Positions 12,284 through 28,145 of a DNA stretch of 64,000 nt are shown piece by piece; positions within the stretch are counted from its first letter, which is position 1, and the number at the start of each line of letters is the position of its first letter. This stretch comes from Siphlonurus alternatus (Eukaryota > Arthropoda > Insecta > Ephemeroptera > Siphlonuridae): the NCBI GenBank assembly GCA_949825025.1, contig OX463781.1, positions 35,171,537-35,235,536 on the forward strand. Direction: 5' to 3'. The position numbers and the translations under genes are program-made. The notes under the pieces were generated by a model. The model did no database searches. It was not told the DNA's origin and saw only the letters and a program-made list of their open reading frames with translations.

Positions 12284-15200
12284 CCAGTATGCAGGCAGGC
12301 AGTGTACGCCCGCCCTCCGCCACAACAGTGCCTAGTGACTGCAAGAGAGTTCCCCCCTCCCTCCTCTCCCTTAAGCCCCTCTCCTCCCTGCAGTACCACT
12401 TGATCTCTCTCTTAGTCAAAGATATCTTCAGGGCGAAACAGAAGAAATCTTCAAACAGATATTTAGTATTTTCAGTCTGGCAGCTGAGAGTAACCTCTGC
12501 AGAAAAATAAATAAATAATAAATGAATATTATATTAATAATTAAAATATGAAAAACAAAAAAACAACAAATTGTTAGGATTTTTAAACATAACTTTTTTG
12601 TTTGTTGTATTATGTGCATTATCAACATTTATGTAGTAATACATATAAATATTACTCATCTTTTTTGTCTTCTGTGAAGATGTACATATTTCTGACTAAA
12701 TGTAAAATTCTTAATTCACTTTTTAACAATTATAATTGTAAAAAAGAAAACATAAATGTATGTATTAACAAAAAAAAAAAAAAAAAAAGAAAGAAAGAAA
12801 GAAAGAAAAAAGAAAGAAAGAAAGAGAAAATATTATAATCATCTTCACTTTTCTTGAGAAAAAGTTGGCCATATCTCAACTGCCATATCAGCTTGTACTG
12901 TACTTAAAAAAAAAACGCCAGGCATTGCATGACTACTTCATAATATACACACACACAATATATTATCACATACTATTATTCAACACAGAAAACACTAGAT
13001 TTTTGCCGTAGTTAATACAATTAAATCAACACTGGTGGTTTTCTATTGACTTCCAAGTAAGCCCAATTAAAAGGTACCGTTACTGCACTTATTAACAATC
13101 TGTTCTTCGGTTAAATTTTACTTCCAAACTGGAATTTTAATTTCCTTAGTATTTTTTTATTCTATGATTCAAGATGATATTATAGTTTTTACAGTTAGTA
13201 GCAAATGCGTTGACGGATTTATATAATAGTTTTCAATTTTATGAAAAGTTTCTTTTTGCTTTAAACATTTTATATATTATGCTGGGAAGGTTAGAAATTA
13301 AATTGACTAGAGACCTTTTTTTTATCTATTTTAGTGTGTTTATTGGCATGTTGCTATGTTTTTTAATTATTTTGACATTTTAAATCAAAGTAAAATTTTA
13401 CTCTTGTTTTATTATTTGCTTTTTTCTTGACTTAAAAATTAAATTTTGTCAAAAAATGTATATTTACAATGTAATATATATCACACTTAATTTTAGTTTA
13501 TGACTTTGTACCAGTAATTTTTAAAACCAAAAGATAGTTGATATTTCTTCTCTTTTGTATATTGTATATATAATTTTATTTTATATCAGAGAGAGTACAG
13601 TTTTATTACTCGTAATCTCATAATTGATGGATTTTTGATAAGAGAAGTGTAATGGTGCAATACCAACTTAAGAGGCTTTTATTTTTTGGAAGACAAAAGA
13701 ACCAAAAAGGATTAATAAAGTAAATTAAAATAGTAGTTGATTACTTTTTAAGTATAAAGTGCGACACTAAAATACATAAATTTGACACAAATTTGGTACA
13801 TTAAATGAATAAAAAAAAATGTTGCAGTCTTGCACTTGAAACAAGTGCCTTTCCAAAAATCTTTGTAAAAATACAATGACTGAGTCATATCTTTTTGTGC
13901 TTTACATGCTTATGTAAAATTTTTAAAAAACAAAAACAAATAAAAAAAAAAACATTGTTGGCTTCCTAGCTTTGCCAGTAACATTTTTATTGGTTTCTGT
14001 TTAACAGTATGAAGTTAACTTGTGTTTTTTAGTGTTTAATTTGGACAAATGGAAGCAAAATGAGAATTTTATGTTTGGATCATACCCTAATATCTCTCTC
14101 TATCTCTATCTCAATTATAGTAATTCTTGACTAACTAAGGTTACTCTTGTACAATAATGTTTTTTTAGTAATATAATAAAAACCACACTGTTTGGAGTGA
14201 CTCATTTGTAAAAGCTCTGAATTGTACAAAATATAACTCATTGTGAATGACAAATAACTTAAGACTGCAGAAAAGCAGATTAAAATATTTAAAAAAATAA
14301 TAAAAGCCTGCACTGATCTTATTTCTTTCTTTTTTTCTTTCTTTTTTTATATTCTTCTAGATCAGAGCTTTTACTAACTCTTTCAAAAGTTCACACCTTC
14401 TTATATGTATTAAAAGCAAACAATAAGAAGTATTTTTTAATGATGAATTGACAATGTTTTTTTTTTCTATAATTACAAATAATGTATACTCTGAAGAGTT
14501 TCATTTTTTTTTTTTTCTTTGGTGTGTATATTAATTCATATTTTTAGACTTACGACCAAATAGCTATTTATCTAAATAGCTTTAATATTTGATTTTTTTT
14601 AAATGCCCATAGTAGATGTATATTGTGAGGATATTTTCCATTATTAATAATTGTGATAGAAATCTGAATGCCCACCTTTAAAAAAAATAATAATAATAAT
14701 ATATTATATATAAATATTTCTACCATTTATTTTAAGTTTATTAAAAATATACTAACTTTCTTCTTAGACTCGGAGAGCCTTAAAAACTGCCCTTTATAGA
14801 ATTATTGTTTTTATTATTATTTTTTTATATAGAGAAAAACTATCAAGTGTTAAACACTTTTGTTTATTTTTTGTACAAATTGCTTTTATAATTTGTAATA
14901 GTTGCCATAATTCTATATTAAAAGAGTGATTGCAATAATTTTATAGACTTGAAATACAAACAACTTGTTATTATTTTAATTTTTTTTAAGTCTGTACTTC
15001 AAAATCTATATTATATATATATATATATATATTTTTTTTTTCCAATTAGGTATTGTATTCAATTTCTTTCTTTTTTTATCTGAGCAGCTTTCTCTTGGTT
15101 TTGGGGGAATTTGATTTTGTTTCCAGTAGTGTGTAGTCATCCTTTTTTTTTTCCCCTCCCTGTGTTTTGTCATGGCACACTGACGGCTTGATGAGAACAA

Positions 15201-15948
15201 GCAAAGTGTTGTTCTGTAATGACCCTTGTGTATGCTAGCTGTGGCAACAGATGTTATCACATAATTAAATAATAATAAATAAAAATGAAAGGAAAATACA
15301 CACATTTTGTACAGTTACATTAAAAGTTAGTTAAAAATATATTTTATTTTGTATCAATGTATATATTTGTTGTTGTTATTTACTCCTTACTTTTTTTGGT
15401 GATCAAACAGAAGTTGAAAGTCAGCTGGTCATTGTCAAAGAAATAATGAGATACAGTAAAAAATTGTTATTACGTAAAGTCAAGGGACCCAGAAAATTAG
15501 GTTTAAGTTTTTTCTTATACCTGCAATGCTAATTATTTTTTATGGGACTACGATCTCCTTTACTCAAAACTGAGTTTTACCTATAGAATAACAAATTGCT
15601 TAATAATGAGTTTTTACTGTATAATGAAACCAACCTTTCAAGTTCTGCAATATGATTGATTGTTTGATCACCTGGCCTTCAATTAATTAATGAATTTATA
15701 TTATAAATTTTGAGTCTGACAAATTATATGCAAATTATGAAATGGTAATTTAAATTTTTGATAAAGGATATATATACTGGATGAAAAATTCGCGCCTTAA
15801 AAAGTTGAGCAATATCAGTAGATTAGATCGAACCCTTAGGACTTATAGGATATAATTATACTAATTATAGCATAATTATTTAATTTTCTGGAGAAATGAG
15901 ATCGATCTTTAGTCTTATTTAATTAATTACAAATGCAATTTAAAAAAA
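12284..15948 (+). other. TEAD 3' UTR and AT-rich intergenic DNA
   Basis: No further coding exon is seen. Overlapping AATAAA-type signals sit at about 12506-12525 and are a candidate polyadenylation site. An A-tract followed by GAAA repeats lies at about 12770-12830, and a TA run near 15013-15032. The rest is extremely AT-rich with long T and A runs. Confidence 0.55.
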
Positions 15949-16304
15949 TTAAGGTTAAGGTAACGCCACCAATGTTAAAAAAAATCCCTCTCACAAAAAT
16001 TCTGAAAAAAATTTAAAATGTTCTCCTCTATACCCCCTATCAGTACCTAAAATATCAGGTATACAAATACGATCTAGTTTTTGAGTTATAAAATTTTAAA
16101 GTTGACTACTTTAACATGGAGAAATGAAACTCCCATGTTAAATTGGTCAACTTTAAAAATTCATAAACTCAAAAACTAGACCGTATTTGTACACCTGATA
16201 TTTTAGCTACTGATAGGGGGTGTAGAGGAGAACATTTTAAATTTTTTTCAGAATTTTTGTGAGAGGGATTTTTTTTAACATTGGTGGCGTTACCTTACCC
16301 TTAA
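15949..16304. mobile_element. TTAA hairpin MITE, copy A
   Basis: Near-perfect palindrome about 356 bp long. It starts TTAAGGTTAAGGTAACGCC and ends GGCGTTACCTTACCCTTAA. The arms contain GTTAAAAAAAATCCCTC, GTTCTCCTCTA, CCCCTATCAGTA, a tAAAATATCAGGTATAC block and CTAGTTTTTGAGTTA, all mirrored on the other side of a short core near 16125. There is no coding capacity. Three more copies lie at 17650, 43631 and 61944. Confidence 0.88.
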
Positions 16305-16439
16305 ACCTGTTCCTCTGCATTATATAGACACTTTATCCCGTTCATCCTAAAACTTTTATTGTTATAACTTCATTTTATAATTTTATATGAATTTGTAAAC
16401 ATTCAGAGGTATTTGGGGAAAAAATCGTTGATTTTACCT

Positions 16440-16811
16440 TTAAGGGTAAAATAATACGAAACATCGATTGTAGTATATACGAGTATATATTATAAGTCCC
16501 ATGCATTTGATTAATATGTAAACCTTAGCGACCTCATAATAATTCAAAATTTCAAAACAATCGGTCGATCCGATTTTTTAAATTAAATTTTCAATGTAGG
16601 GCTTTAATTCCCATGGAGACCTAAACTATAATAAATTAATTTGAAAAAATCGGATCGACCAATTGTTTTAAAAAAAAATCTACATTTTTTTTTTTTTTTT
16701 TTTGCTAATTAATTAAGAACTGTCTCTAAAAAAAAATTAGAATTATTATGAGGTTGCATGCTAATCAAATGGGACTACTACAATCGATGTTTCGTGTTAT
16801 CTTACCCTTAA
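16440..16811. mobile_element. Related TTAA MITE with a different interior (E)
   Basis: It shares the TTAAGGGTAA / TTACCCTTAA ends with the main hairpin family but has different inner sequence. The terminal arms pair ACGAAACATCGATTGTAGTA with TACTACAATCGATGTTTCGT, and internal blocks pair ATCGGTCGATCCGATTTTTT with AAAAAATCGGATCGACCAAT. The structure is less perfect, so this copy or family is probably older. No ORF. Confidence 0.72.
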
Positions 16812-17016
16812 AAAAAATCTGCAAAATTTCAATTTTTTCACGAAATATATTATAATGATATTTAAGTACAAAACAAGATTTCCCGTTCACCAGTATTTTT
16901 CAAAATCTTGTACGCTAATTGAGCTGCAACACTTGAGTGCACTGACTTATGACATTAATATATTATTATTTGATGCGTGTACATGGTAACAGTACCTATA
17001 GCTGTAAGTGCAATGG

Positions 17017-17333
17017 AGTATCGATCGACCTCAATTTTTTTATTGCAGAAATGAATATAGGGTGCAAAATTATGCTACCCTGATTTTTTCCAGATTTTTT
17101 AGAGCCAGGGAAGTTTTTTTAAAAAATTATTGAAAGTCCTTTCTGTGACGTCACGCGGCGGCAAATCCTATCTTTTTCTTAATAAGGAGCGGTGTCTCGT
17201 GAATCCACAAAAAGAACTTTCAATAATTTTTTAAAAATAGTTCCCGGGCTCTAAAAAATCTGAAAAAATTCAGGGTAACATAACTTTGCACCCTCTATCC
17301 ATTTCTGCAATAAAAAAATTTGAGGTCGATACT
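17017..17333. mobile_element. Foldback element F
   Basis: The outer arms are inverted: AGTATCGATCGACCTCAA against TTGAGGTCGATACT. Inside these pair TTTTTTTATTGCAGAAATG, the CTGATTTTTT and CTGAAAAAATT blocks, and GAAAGTCCTTTCT against AGAACTTTCAATAA. The non-paired centre of about 90 bp contains TGACGTCACG and an AATAAGGAGCGG word. A degraded relative lies at about 42695-43000. No ORF. Confidence 0.68.
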
Positions 17334-17649
17334 ACAATGTTATGCTATATGCCATGCATAATTCAATTATTATATTATTTATGCATCAATTAAACAGTAT
17401 TATGGTTAGTCAAGAAACGAGGTCATTTTTGCCATTCAGACGGCCGGGGGATTGAGTTGAATCTAGTCAGAAATCTTAATTAAATTGGAATTGTTAATAG
17501 AAAATAAATATAACTTAAATTTTAATATTTTCGTGAAGATAATATAGTTGATCATTAAATATTTATTTCATTTTCTTAATTATTTACAGAATTTTTGACA
17601 AAAATACATCAATATATTTTACATTTTTTATCACATTGATTATTTTACC

Positions 17650-18004
17650 TTAAGGGTAAGGTAACGCCACCAATGTTAAAAAAAATCCCTCTAACAAAAA
17701 TTCTGAAAAAAATTTAAAATGTTCTCCTCTACACCCCCTATCAGTACCTAAATTATCAGGTATACAAATACGATCTAGTTTTTGAGTTATGAATTTTTAA
17801 AGTTGACCAATTTAACATGGAAGCTTCATTTCTCCATGTTAAAGTAGTCAACTTTAAAAATTTATAACTCAAAAACTAGATCGTATTTGTATACCTGATA
17901 TTTTAGGTACTGATAGGGGGTATAGAGGAGAACATTTTAAATTTTTTTCAGAATTTTTGTGAGAGGGATTTTTTTTAACATTGGTGGCGTTACCTTACCC
18001 TTAA
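17650..18004. mobile_element. TTAA hairpin MITE, copy B
   Basis: It starts TTAAGGGTAAGGTAACGCCA and ends with the exact reverse complement of that sequence, TTAA included. The two arms of about 170 bp pair almost throughout around a short core (CATGGAAGCTTCATTTCTCC). Same sequence family as copies A, C and D. No coding capacity. Confidence 0.9.
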
Positions 18005-18974
18005 AACATAAAATCACTTTTTTAAATATATTTTTAATATAATATACATGAATTTATATATTAATATATAATCATATGTCACTGCAGTATATATTTATAA
18101 GTTTAATTAGTACAAAAATTAAAACAATTTCCATTCAATTTTCTAGCTAGCTGATTTTAATTAATTACTGAACAAGTTTCAAGAAACAGAGACAATTTTG
18201 TGCATATGTTACTATAATAATTATTACATAATTTATAATATTATTTTTATGTATCTTGCAAATTATTTATACAATATATACAGAAAGTTCAGATTTCATG
18301 GCCATAATAATAATTTATTTGTATGAATAAATGACCCAGTGACCCAAAAAAATAATTCGGGGTGAGGAAGAGGCAGCACGGAAACGCCAATGTTAATTAA
18401 TATAATATATATAATACATTAGGTAAATAGATGATTATATTTTTTACTTTAAAAAAAATCAAAAATTGGAAACTAAGATTTAACTTAATTTTGAATAAGT
18501 TAATTTAATAAATTGGGATTTGAATCTTCGGTAATTAAAATATAAGGGTTACATGCACAATACACCACGTGGCTATACCCCATGATTCAATATTGGTTTT
18601 ATTATAATTATGTTTGACATTATTAAAAGGTTTAACAATTAAATTTTTCTATGATTTTGTAACATATATGATTGTTTTAATTCGGGTTTCAATCAATTAA
18701 TTGAACCTGCAATACAATATTATATATATAACATAATTGTATGTTATAATTCTGCATGTCCGCGCGTATATCGCAAGTTTTCATATACGTATTATATATT
18801 AAATTACGAGGGGGGGGGGGGGTCAAGAAACGAAAAATATTATATATTAAATTACGAGGGGGGGGGGATCAAGAAACGAAAAATAAAATAGATCCAGGTA
18901 TTAATTACAATTATTAATTGTAATTAATTAATAATAATAATTAATAATAATAATTAATAATTAATTAATTATTA
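18005..18974. other. AT-rich spacer with a G-run tandem duplication
   Basis: No gene is seen. At about 18786-18885 a unit of about 52 bp (TATATTAAATTACGAG, then a G run, then TCAAGAAACGAAAAAT) is tandemly duplicated, the copies differing in G-run length. The spacer ends in TTAATAATAA-type simple repeat immediately before the 5S-like retroposon. Confidence 0.6.
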
Positions 18975-19345
18975 GTGGGAGGTGTGGCGCAGTGCGCTTG
19001 ACCGGGTCTCGTCAGATCACCGAAGTCAAGCAACGCCGCGCGTGGTTAGTAGTTGGATGGGTGACCATTTTCAACAAAAACCACGTTTCCCACCCAGGGG
19101 TAAATCGTTGCGCTTTTCCACTATGTGGTGCCCCTGGCTTTGGACCATTGCACTTCCGGTTCATTGACAAAAGCTGTAACGTCCATCCTGGCTGAGGTTT
19201 CCACGTTTCCCTCAGCCGCAGGCAAATGCCGGGATGGATTTGCAAGGCCGTGGCCGCCCCCGTTCCGAAAGAGCCCGCGAAACGCTCAAGTTAGGGTTTC
19301 GGAAGGTTCGGGGTTTCAAAGTAGTATATATGTAATTAGTAAATA
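18975..19345 (+). mobile_element. 5S-rRNA-derived SINE (SINE3-like)
   Basis: The head at 18980-19067 reads like 5S rRNA: GGGTCTCGTCAGATCACCGA, AAGTCAAGCAACGCCG, then TGGTTAGTAGTTGGATGGGT and GACC. This covers the 5S internal promoter region (box A, intermediate element and box C order). It lacks the closing 5S helix and runs instead into a non-5S body with TTTCCCTCAGCCGCAGGCAA, ATGCCGGGATGG and GCCGTGGCCGC words. I associate those words with SINE tails in arthropod genomes (memory, not a search). A retroposon transcribed by RNA polymerase III from its 5S-type promoter is the best reading. A 5S pseudogene is the alternative. Confidence 0.72.
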
Positions 19346-19700
19346 GAAGTACCCAATAGGGTTTGATTAAAAATTTAAAAAAAAATTACAATTATACTAC
19401 TATATGTATAATAAATACATGTAAATAATAATTATGTATAATTAATTATTATCCAACCTGCTGCACTCACCCTATCACCTTATTGCGTCTAAAACTTACC
19501 ATTTCGGGATAATAAAGCTGCCCCTCCCCCCCCGAGCAAATTGTCTCTAATTTAGCATGTGATTGAGTGATCGAACACTTAACAAAACATGAATCAATTC
19601 ATTAAATTCATATGTCATATATATTCTCCCACAGTGAACAGTGAGAAGCTCATATATACATATTTACATATTATAATTATTATCAACTATATTTTTATCC

Positions 19701-23618
<3,918 letters not shown>

Positions 23619-24139
23619 TTAATTTAAAAACCGAACAGTACGTCTTATGCTCATATTGATATGCTAATTTATACTCGTATTTTACGTAATTTTAGCTGCC
23701 TCCTTTCCTATCCTAGTTACGTCATCCAGTTACCTTAATATACTCCTCTCAGCACCCTAAGGGTTGTCGAGTACCTGAGGGTGTATGGGTTCCGGCTTTT
23801 CCAGTCTGCCCTCTGTCCCTGTCTATAGGTTCTAACTTTTGATTGTGGACAGGTTAGACATACGGGAAAGTAATTAAAAAAAAATACATCAATCTCTTGT
23901 TTAAAATTTCATATCCTAATTAAATTTTATACACGGAGAAAATATTAATTTATTCAATCATGTATTTTTATTGATGCTTACTTAATATTATATAGAATAT
24001 AGACTATTACAAATTATAATCCAATGTTATATATTACTATGAGATTGTCATCTGATCCATTTTAAACATCTTGTCGATGCAGATGTTACGGTTTTTGTGA
24101 TGTTTTGATAATTCGGTTGAATGTATTATCAGCAGTAAT

Positions 24140-25421
24140 TTTGAGCTATGTTTTGAGATGTTTTGGTTGAAATTTTTAAAATCAATATTATTTTTTACAC
24201 TAACTTTTTTCCCGTGTACTTCACTGACTGTTTTTATGGAAGCCATGCACAATATTACATATAAATCAGACAAATTACCGATTACACTTGGAATTCCTCA
24301 AGGAGGAAAAATGTCAGCCACATTGTTTAATACAGGAACAAATGACTTATCAGATCATGTCAAGAATGCGGTATTAGTAAAGTATGCTGATGATATTACA
24401 GCTATAATCACAGCAGAAGCCGAAGATGAATTAATTCGTAAGATTAAACTTACTATTGAAGAGGTACATACATGGTGTACAAATAATAAGCTAATATTAA
24501 ATTCAACTAAAACCGAATACATCCAATTTCATTCCCCTAGACAAATCCCTTTGAATAGTTATTTGTTGCAATTAGCCGGGAAAACAATTAAAAGAGCAGA
24601 GTCTGTTAAGTTTCTTGGTCTACACATTAATGAAAGTTTGGATTGGTCTTTACATGTAAATGCGATTTGTAAGAAGATAAATTCGGCCAATTTTATGTTA
24701 TATACAATCAGGAATCATGTATCTCATGAAACCTTGCTAACCATATATTATGCGTATGTTTATCCACATTTGGCATATGGCATAATAAATTGGGGATGTA
24801 AATCGGAACTATTGAATCGATGTTTTGTTTTGCAAAAGAGAGCACTTAGAACGATTTTAAGAATACCAAAAGGACAGTCGTGTGTTTCACATTTTAAGGC
24901 TAATAAAATGTTAACTGTCCCTTGCATTTATATTTTAAATTGTGCCTCATTCAAAAAAAATCATCCAAATTTTTATGTTCAGAATGATGGCTATCATGAC
25001 TATAATACTAGGAATAAATCGAATGTAGTTACTGAAAGACATAACACACAATTTTTCAAAAACTGTGCAATGTATCAAACAGCAAAATTTTATGAATTTT
25101 TACCAGCATGTTTGAAAGAAATAAAAACCAGTAAACTTTTTCGCACAAAATTAAAGAATGTATTGATCAATAAAGAGTTTTACTCTATTAAAGCTTTTGA
25201 GAGTAATAAAATGTCTGAAAAAGTATTATCAGGATTATAAAATAAACAAAATTATAAATTTACATATACATTGTATTGACTGATATATATATATGTATGT
25301 ATATGTATATATACATGTATGTATGTGTGTGTATATGTGTGTGTGTATGTATATATATATATATGTATATATATATGTGTGTGTGTATGTGTATGTATGT
25401 ATGTATATATATATGTGTATG

Positions 25422-25456
<35 letters not shown>

Positions 25457-25657
25457 GTTCCACATAAACTAAAATTTATCAGTATTAATGGTGACTTTGG
25501 CTTGTATTTTGTTTTTATTATTATTGTCAGTGATTGTGTTTGATAGTGTTAAATAATTTATGTAAATGTGTTTAAGTTTGATGTTTTTATGTTGTATTTT
25601 GTCCAATTTTGACTTGAACATATGTTTGTCTTGTACAACCAAAAAGAAGTTCCAAAA

Positions 25658-25688
<31 letters not shown>

Positions 25689-25690
25689 AA
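24140..25690 (+). mobile_element. 5'-truncated LINE with reverse-transcriptase ORF
   Basis: An open frame at 24158-25240 (360 codons) encodes the C-terminal half of a non-LTR retrotransposon reverse transcriptase. Visible motifs are LPITLGIPQGGKMSATLF (motif 4), VKYADDITAII with the catalytic YADD (residues 76-79), NKLILNSTKTEYIQF, VKFLGLHINESLDW and a downstream thumb with HLAYGIINWG. The first 40 residues do not match RT and mark the 5' truncation or decay. No endonuclease domain is present. A TATG/TG microsatellite (25277-25460) and an AAATAAATAAAT tail (25655-25690) follow. Clade looks Jockey/CR1-like by motif style; this is an inference. The frame is uninterrupted, so the insertion is fairly young but dead. 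Confidence 0.85.
25277..25460. repeat. TATG/TGTA microsatellite
   Basis: Compound simple repeat of TATATG, TGTATG and TGTG units in the 3' part of the LINE. It opens long meaningless Tyr/Ile/Cys reading frames on both strands. Confidence 0.93.
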
Positions 25691-27377
25691 CAAAATATAA
25701 TGATACACGCGACAGGTGTAAAACTCCTCCTATATTCACAATAGATAAAATAATACCTACATCATCGTTAATGTAGGTGCATGCAGGTATATGTATGAAT
25801 AAAAACATTTCTTTTCTATTTTGACAAAGGTTATTTGTCGATCATTCATATGTCAATAAATTTAAGATATTTTGATATTATTATTTAAAACTCTTTTGTA
25901 AGAAATAAATTGCTGTCAATTTTATATGATTATAAAAGTTTTAACAATATATTGTGATTCTTTGTTTATTGTTTATGTTCACGTATAAAATTAAATAGAC
26001 AGATTTAATATTCTTAGAAATCATTACGTGTTGTGTTATTTAATGTTTTGTTTCAAATTCTTTCAGATGTATTTTATGTAAAAAAATAAACTATAATATA
26101 ATTACATAACATTAACTTTCATTCAATTCAATTACATAATATATGCCATGGCACAACCATTTTCGTCATATATTACAGTATATTATTTTCTCACAATTCA
26201 GTGTTTACATTAAATGGGTCGGTTTTTTTTTCAGTTTTTCAGTGATATATATTTAATATATTATAGACTTATAAAGAGATATCAAGTGTTTTCCGTCGGG
26301 AAAAATTTCATCAAAAGAGGAGAAATTTCTTAATAATTAGTAAAGCTATTAAACATATATAAATAATTTGAAATATCTCGAGACATAATAAAAATACTTA
26401 CTGATTTCTGATAATTTCAAGACCGTCAGAGCAATGTTTTAAAAGTTATACTGAAACACCCATTTCAAATATTTCATTTTTTTTTTACCCAATTCACTTA
26501 ATATGGAAAGGTTTAGATTAAGTTGGGAACATTAGAAAATCATATTAAGAGCGGACTTGAAGACTATAAAATATAATTTAAAAAAATATTGTTAAAAATT
26601 ATTGAAGAACTTAAAAATTAAAAAATTAATGCTAATATTAAATTTAATTAAAAATTACAACAAATTTAGCACGCGCGAGACTACAAAACGAAAGATATAT
26701 CGTAATATTATATATAAAAATACTAATGCTATATAATCTTTCTTTATGTATTAAATTTCCATTATTTTTAATAGCCTCTGATGCAGCAAATCAGTTCTTA
26801 TTGTTTTACTATATAAATGTGATTCGACCGTGATAATCGAAACGAACGGTTAATTGCGACTCTTCTCCTCGGTCTGATGATTTCTAGCAGGTATGAAGGT
26901 CCCCCCGCGATCATGACCGTGATTTTCCCGTCGTGACCGAGCATCATCAATCATCATCCATGCTGTCGAGGTGGGGGGCACGTACCATCTTTGTGGCGAA
27001 CAGCATAACCTCACAGTGAAAACACACTGATGGCAGGACTGGGCATGAGGGACATGAGTTCGAACCCAAGCACCACTAGTTTTTATCCACATATAATAAC
27101 AGTTGTAGCTAAAAAAATGTTCACTTTCATGCATATGGCATCGTCCTTTAATTATCGACCATCCTAACTAAGATTTCCATGGTTCCCTTAGTTACAGTTA
27201 ACTATATATTACGGCAAATGCTATAGGATTGATTATCATGACCGCCTATATATTATAAATTTTGAAAGTACAACAAAATCCAGTTCGAAAACAGTTCATA
27301 TGATATAATATATTATTTATGCTGTATATATTAATTGTTTCAGCATTGACATGCAACCTTATCAGCAATTAATCAAC

Positions 27378-27446
<69 letters not shown>

Positions 27447-27895
27447 ATATGTATATATAATAAGTACAATATCATATTATTTACAGTGCATTGTAAAGTA
27501 ATATAGGATATAGACCAAGTGAGTCCGTGTATGACAGAGAGCCTGCATATGGTATGAATATGATTAAAATGATTTACACTAACACCTTAATTTATTTCTT
27601 ATTTTGTTCTATGAAATATTTTATTTCTAATTAAGTGTTAAAAATTAAAGAAATTTTAAAGTTAAGAATACAATAAATTAAACAATTTCCTCTAAAATTT
27701 AAACCCATGATGAAAAGAATTTCATAATTTTCTTAATATATATAATAAATGATTTAAATTATAAAATTTAATACTTATGTAGCCATGCACCTCCATGCAA
27801 TATTTTTTACAAATATAAATTATTTTTACATAATTATACAATGTTGATATATTACAATGGTGAAATTTCAATAAAATCTTTGATTGTATACAAAC
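25691..27895. other. Gene-poor AT-rich DNA
   Basis: No gene is recognisable. A GC-richer patch at 26840-27130 contains GAGTTCGAACCC, which looks like a tRNA T-arm or pol III B box, but no full tRNA can be folded around it. A (TA)n tract lies at 27379-27438. Confidence 0.5.
27379..27438. repeat. (TA)n microsatellite
   Basis: About 60 bp of pure TA dinucleotides in the gene-poor region. Confidence 0.94.
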
Positions 27896-28145
27896 CTTAT
27901 ATTTAATCAACATTTTGTCAGAAGTTAATATAACACGCAAATCATTGGCCTCGATTACTTGACAAAACAATCTCTCACAGTTCAAGTGCACGGCCTAGCT
28001 GTATCGTCTGATTGTTGTGTGAGCCGGCAGCGATCGAGGTGTTCTGTTCAACCCATACCTTCATCACATGCAGACAATACGACGAAGCAAGGCGTGTCAC
28101 ATCATTATATCTTCCAACGTACTCGCTTCTAAGTATGCAGATTAG
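27896..28145 (-). CDS. Two exon-like segments of an unidentified minus-strand gene
   Basis: Segment one, 28059-28145, follows an attacag acceptor and encodes LICILRSEYVGRYNDVTRLA then SSYCLHVMK. Segment two, 27896-27994, encodes AVHLNCERLFCQVIEAND then LRVILTSDKMLIKYK and ends at a gtttgt donor. Both are phase 0. They are separated by 64 nt with GT and AG ends, which reads as a very short intron. If that DNA is coding, the frame runs on (VWVEQNTSIAAGSHNNQ) to a TGA, and a 2-nt shift would be needed to rejoin segment two. The protein is helical and Leu/Cys-rich, reminiscent of a BACK-like or helical-repeat region, but I do not recognise it. It could belong to the LRR gene downstream. Confidence 0.45.

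Noticed and set aside
25235..25543. Long Tyr/Ile/Cys-rich open frames on both strands
   Set aside because: They are translations of the TATG/TG microsatellite and have no protein character.
26930..27130. Possible tRNA gene (GAGTTCGAACCC)
   Set aside because: The T-arm-like word is present but no acceptor, D or anticodon arms pair around it; at most a decayed tRNA-derived SINE.
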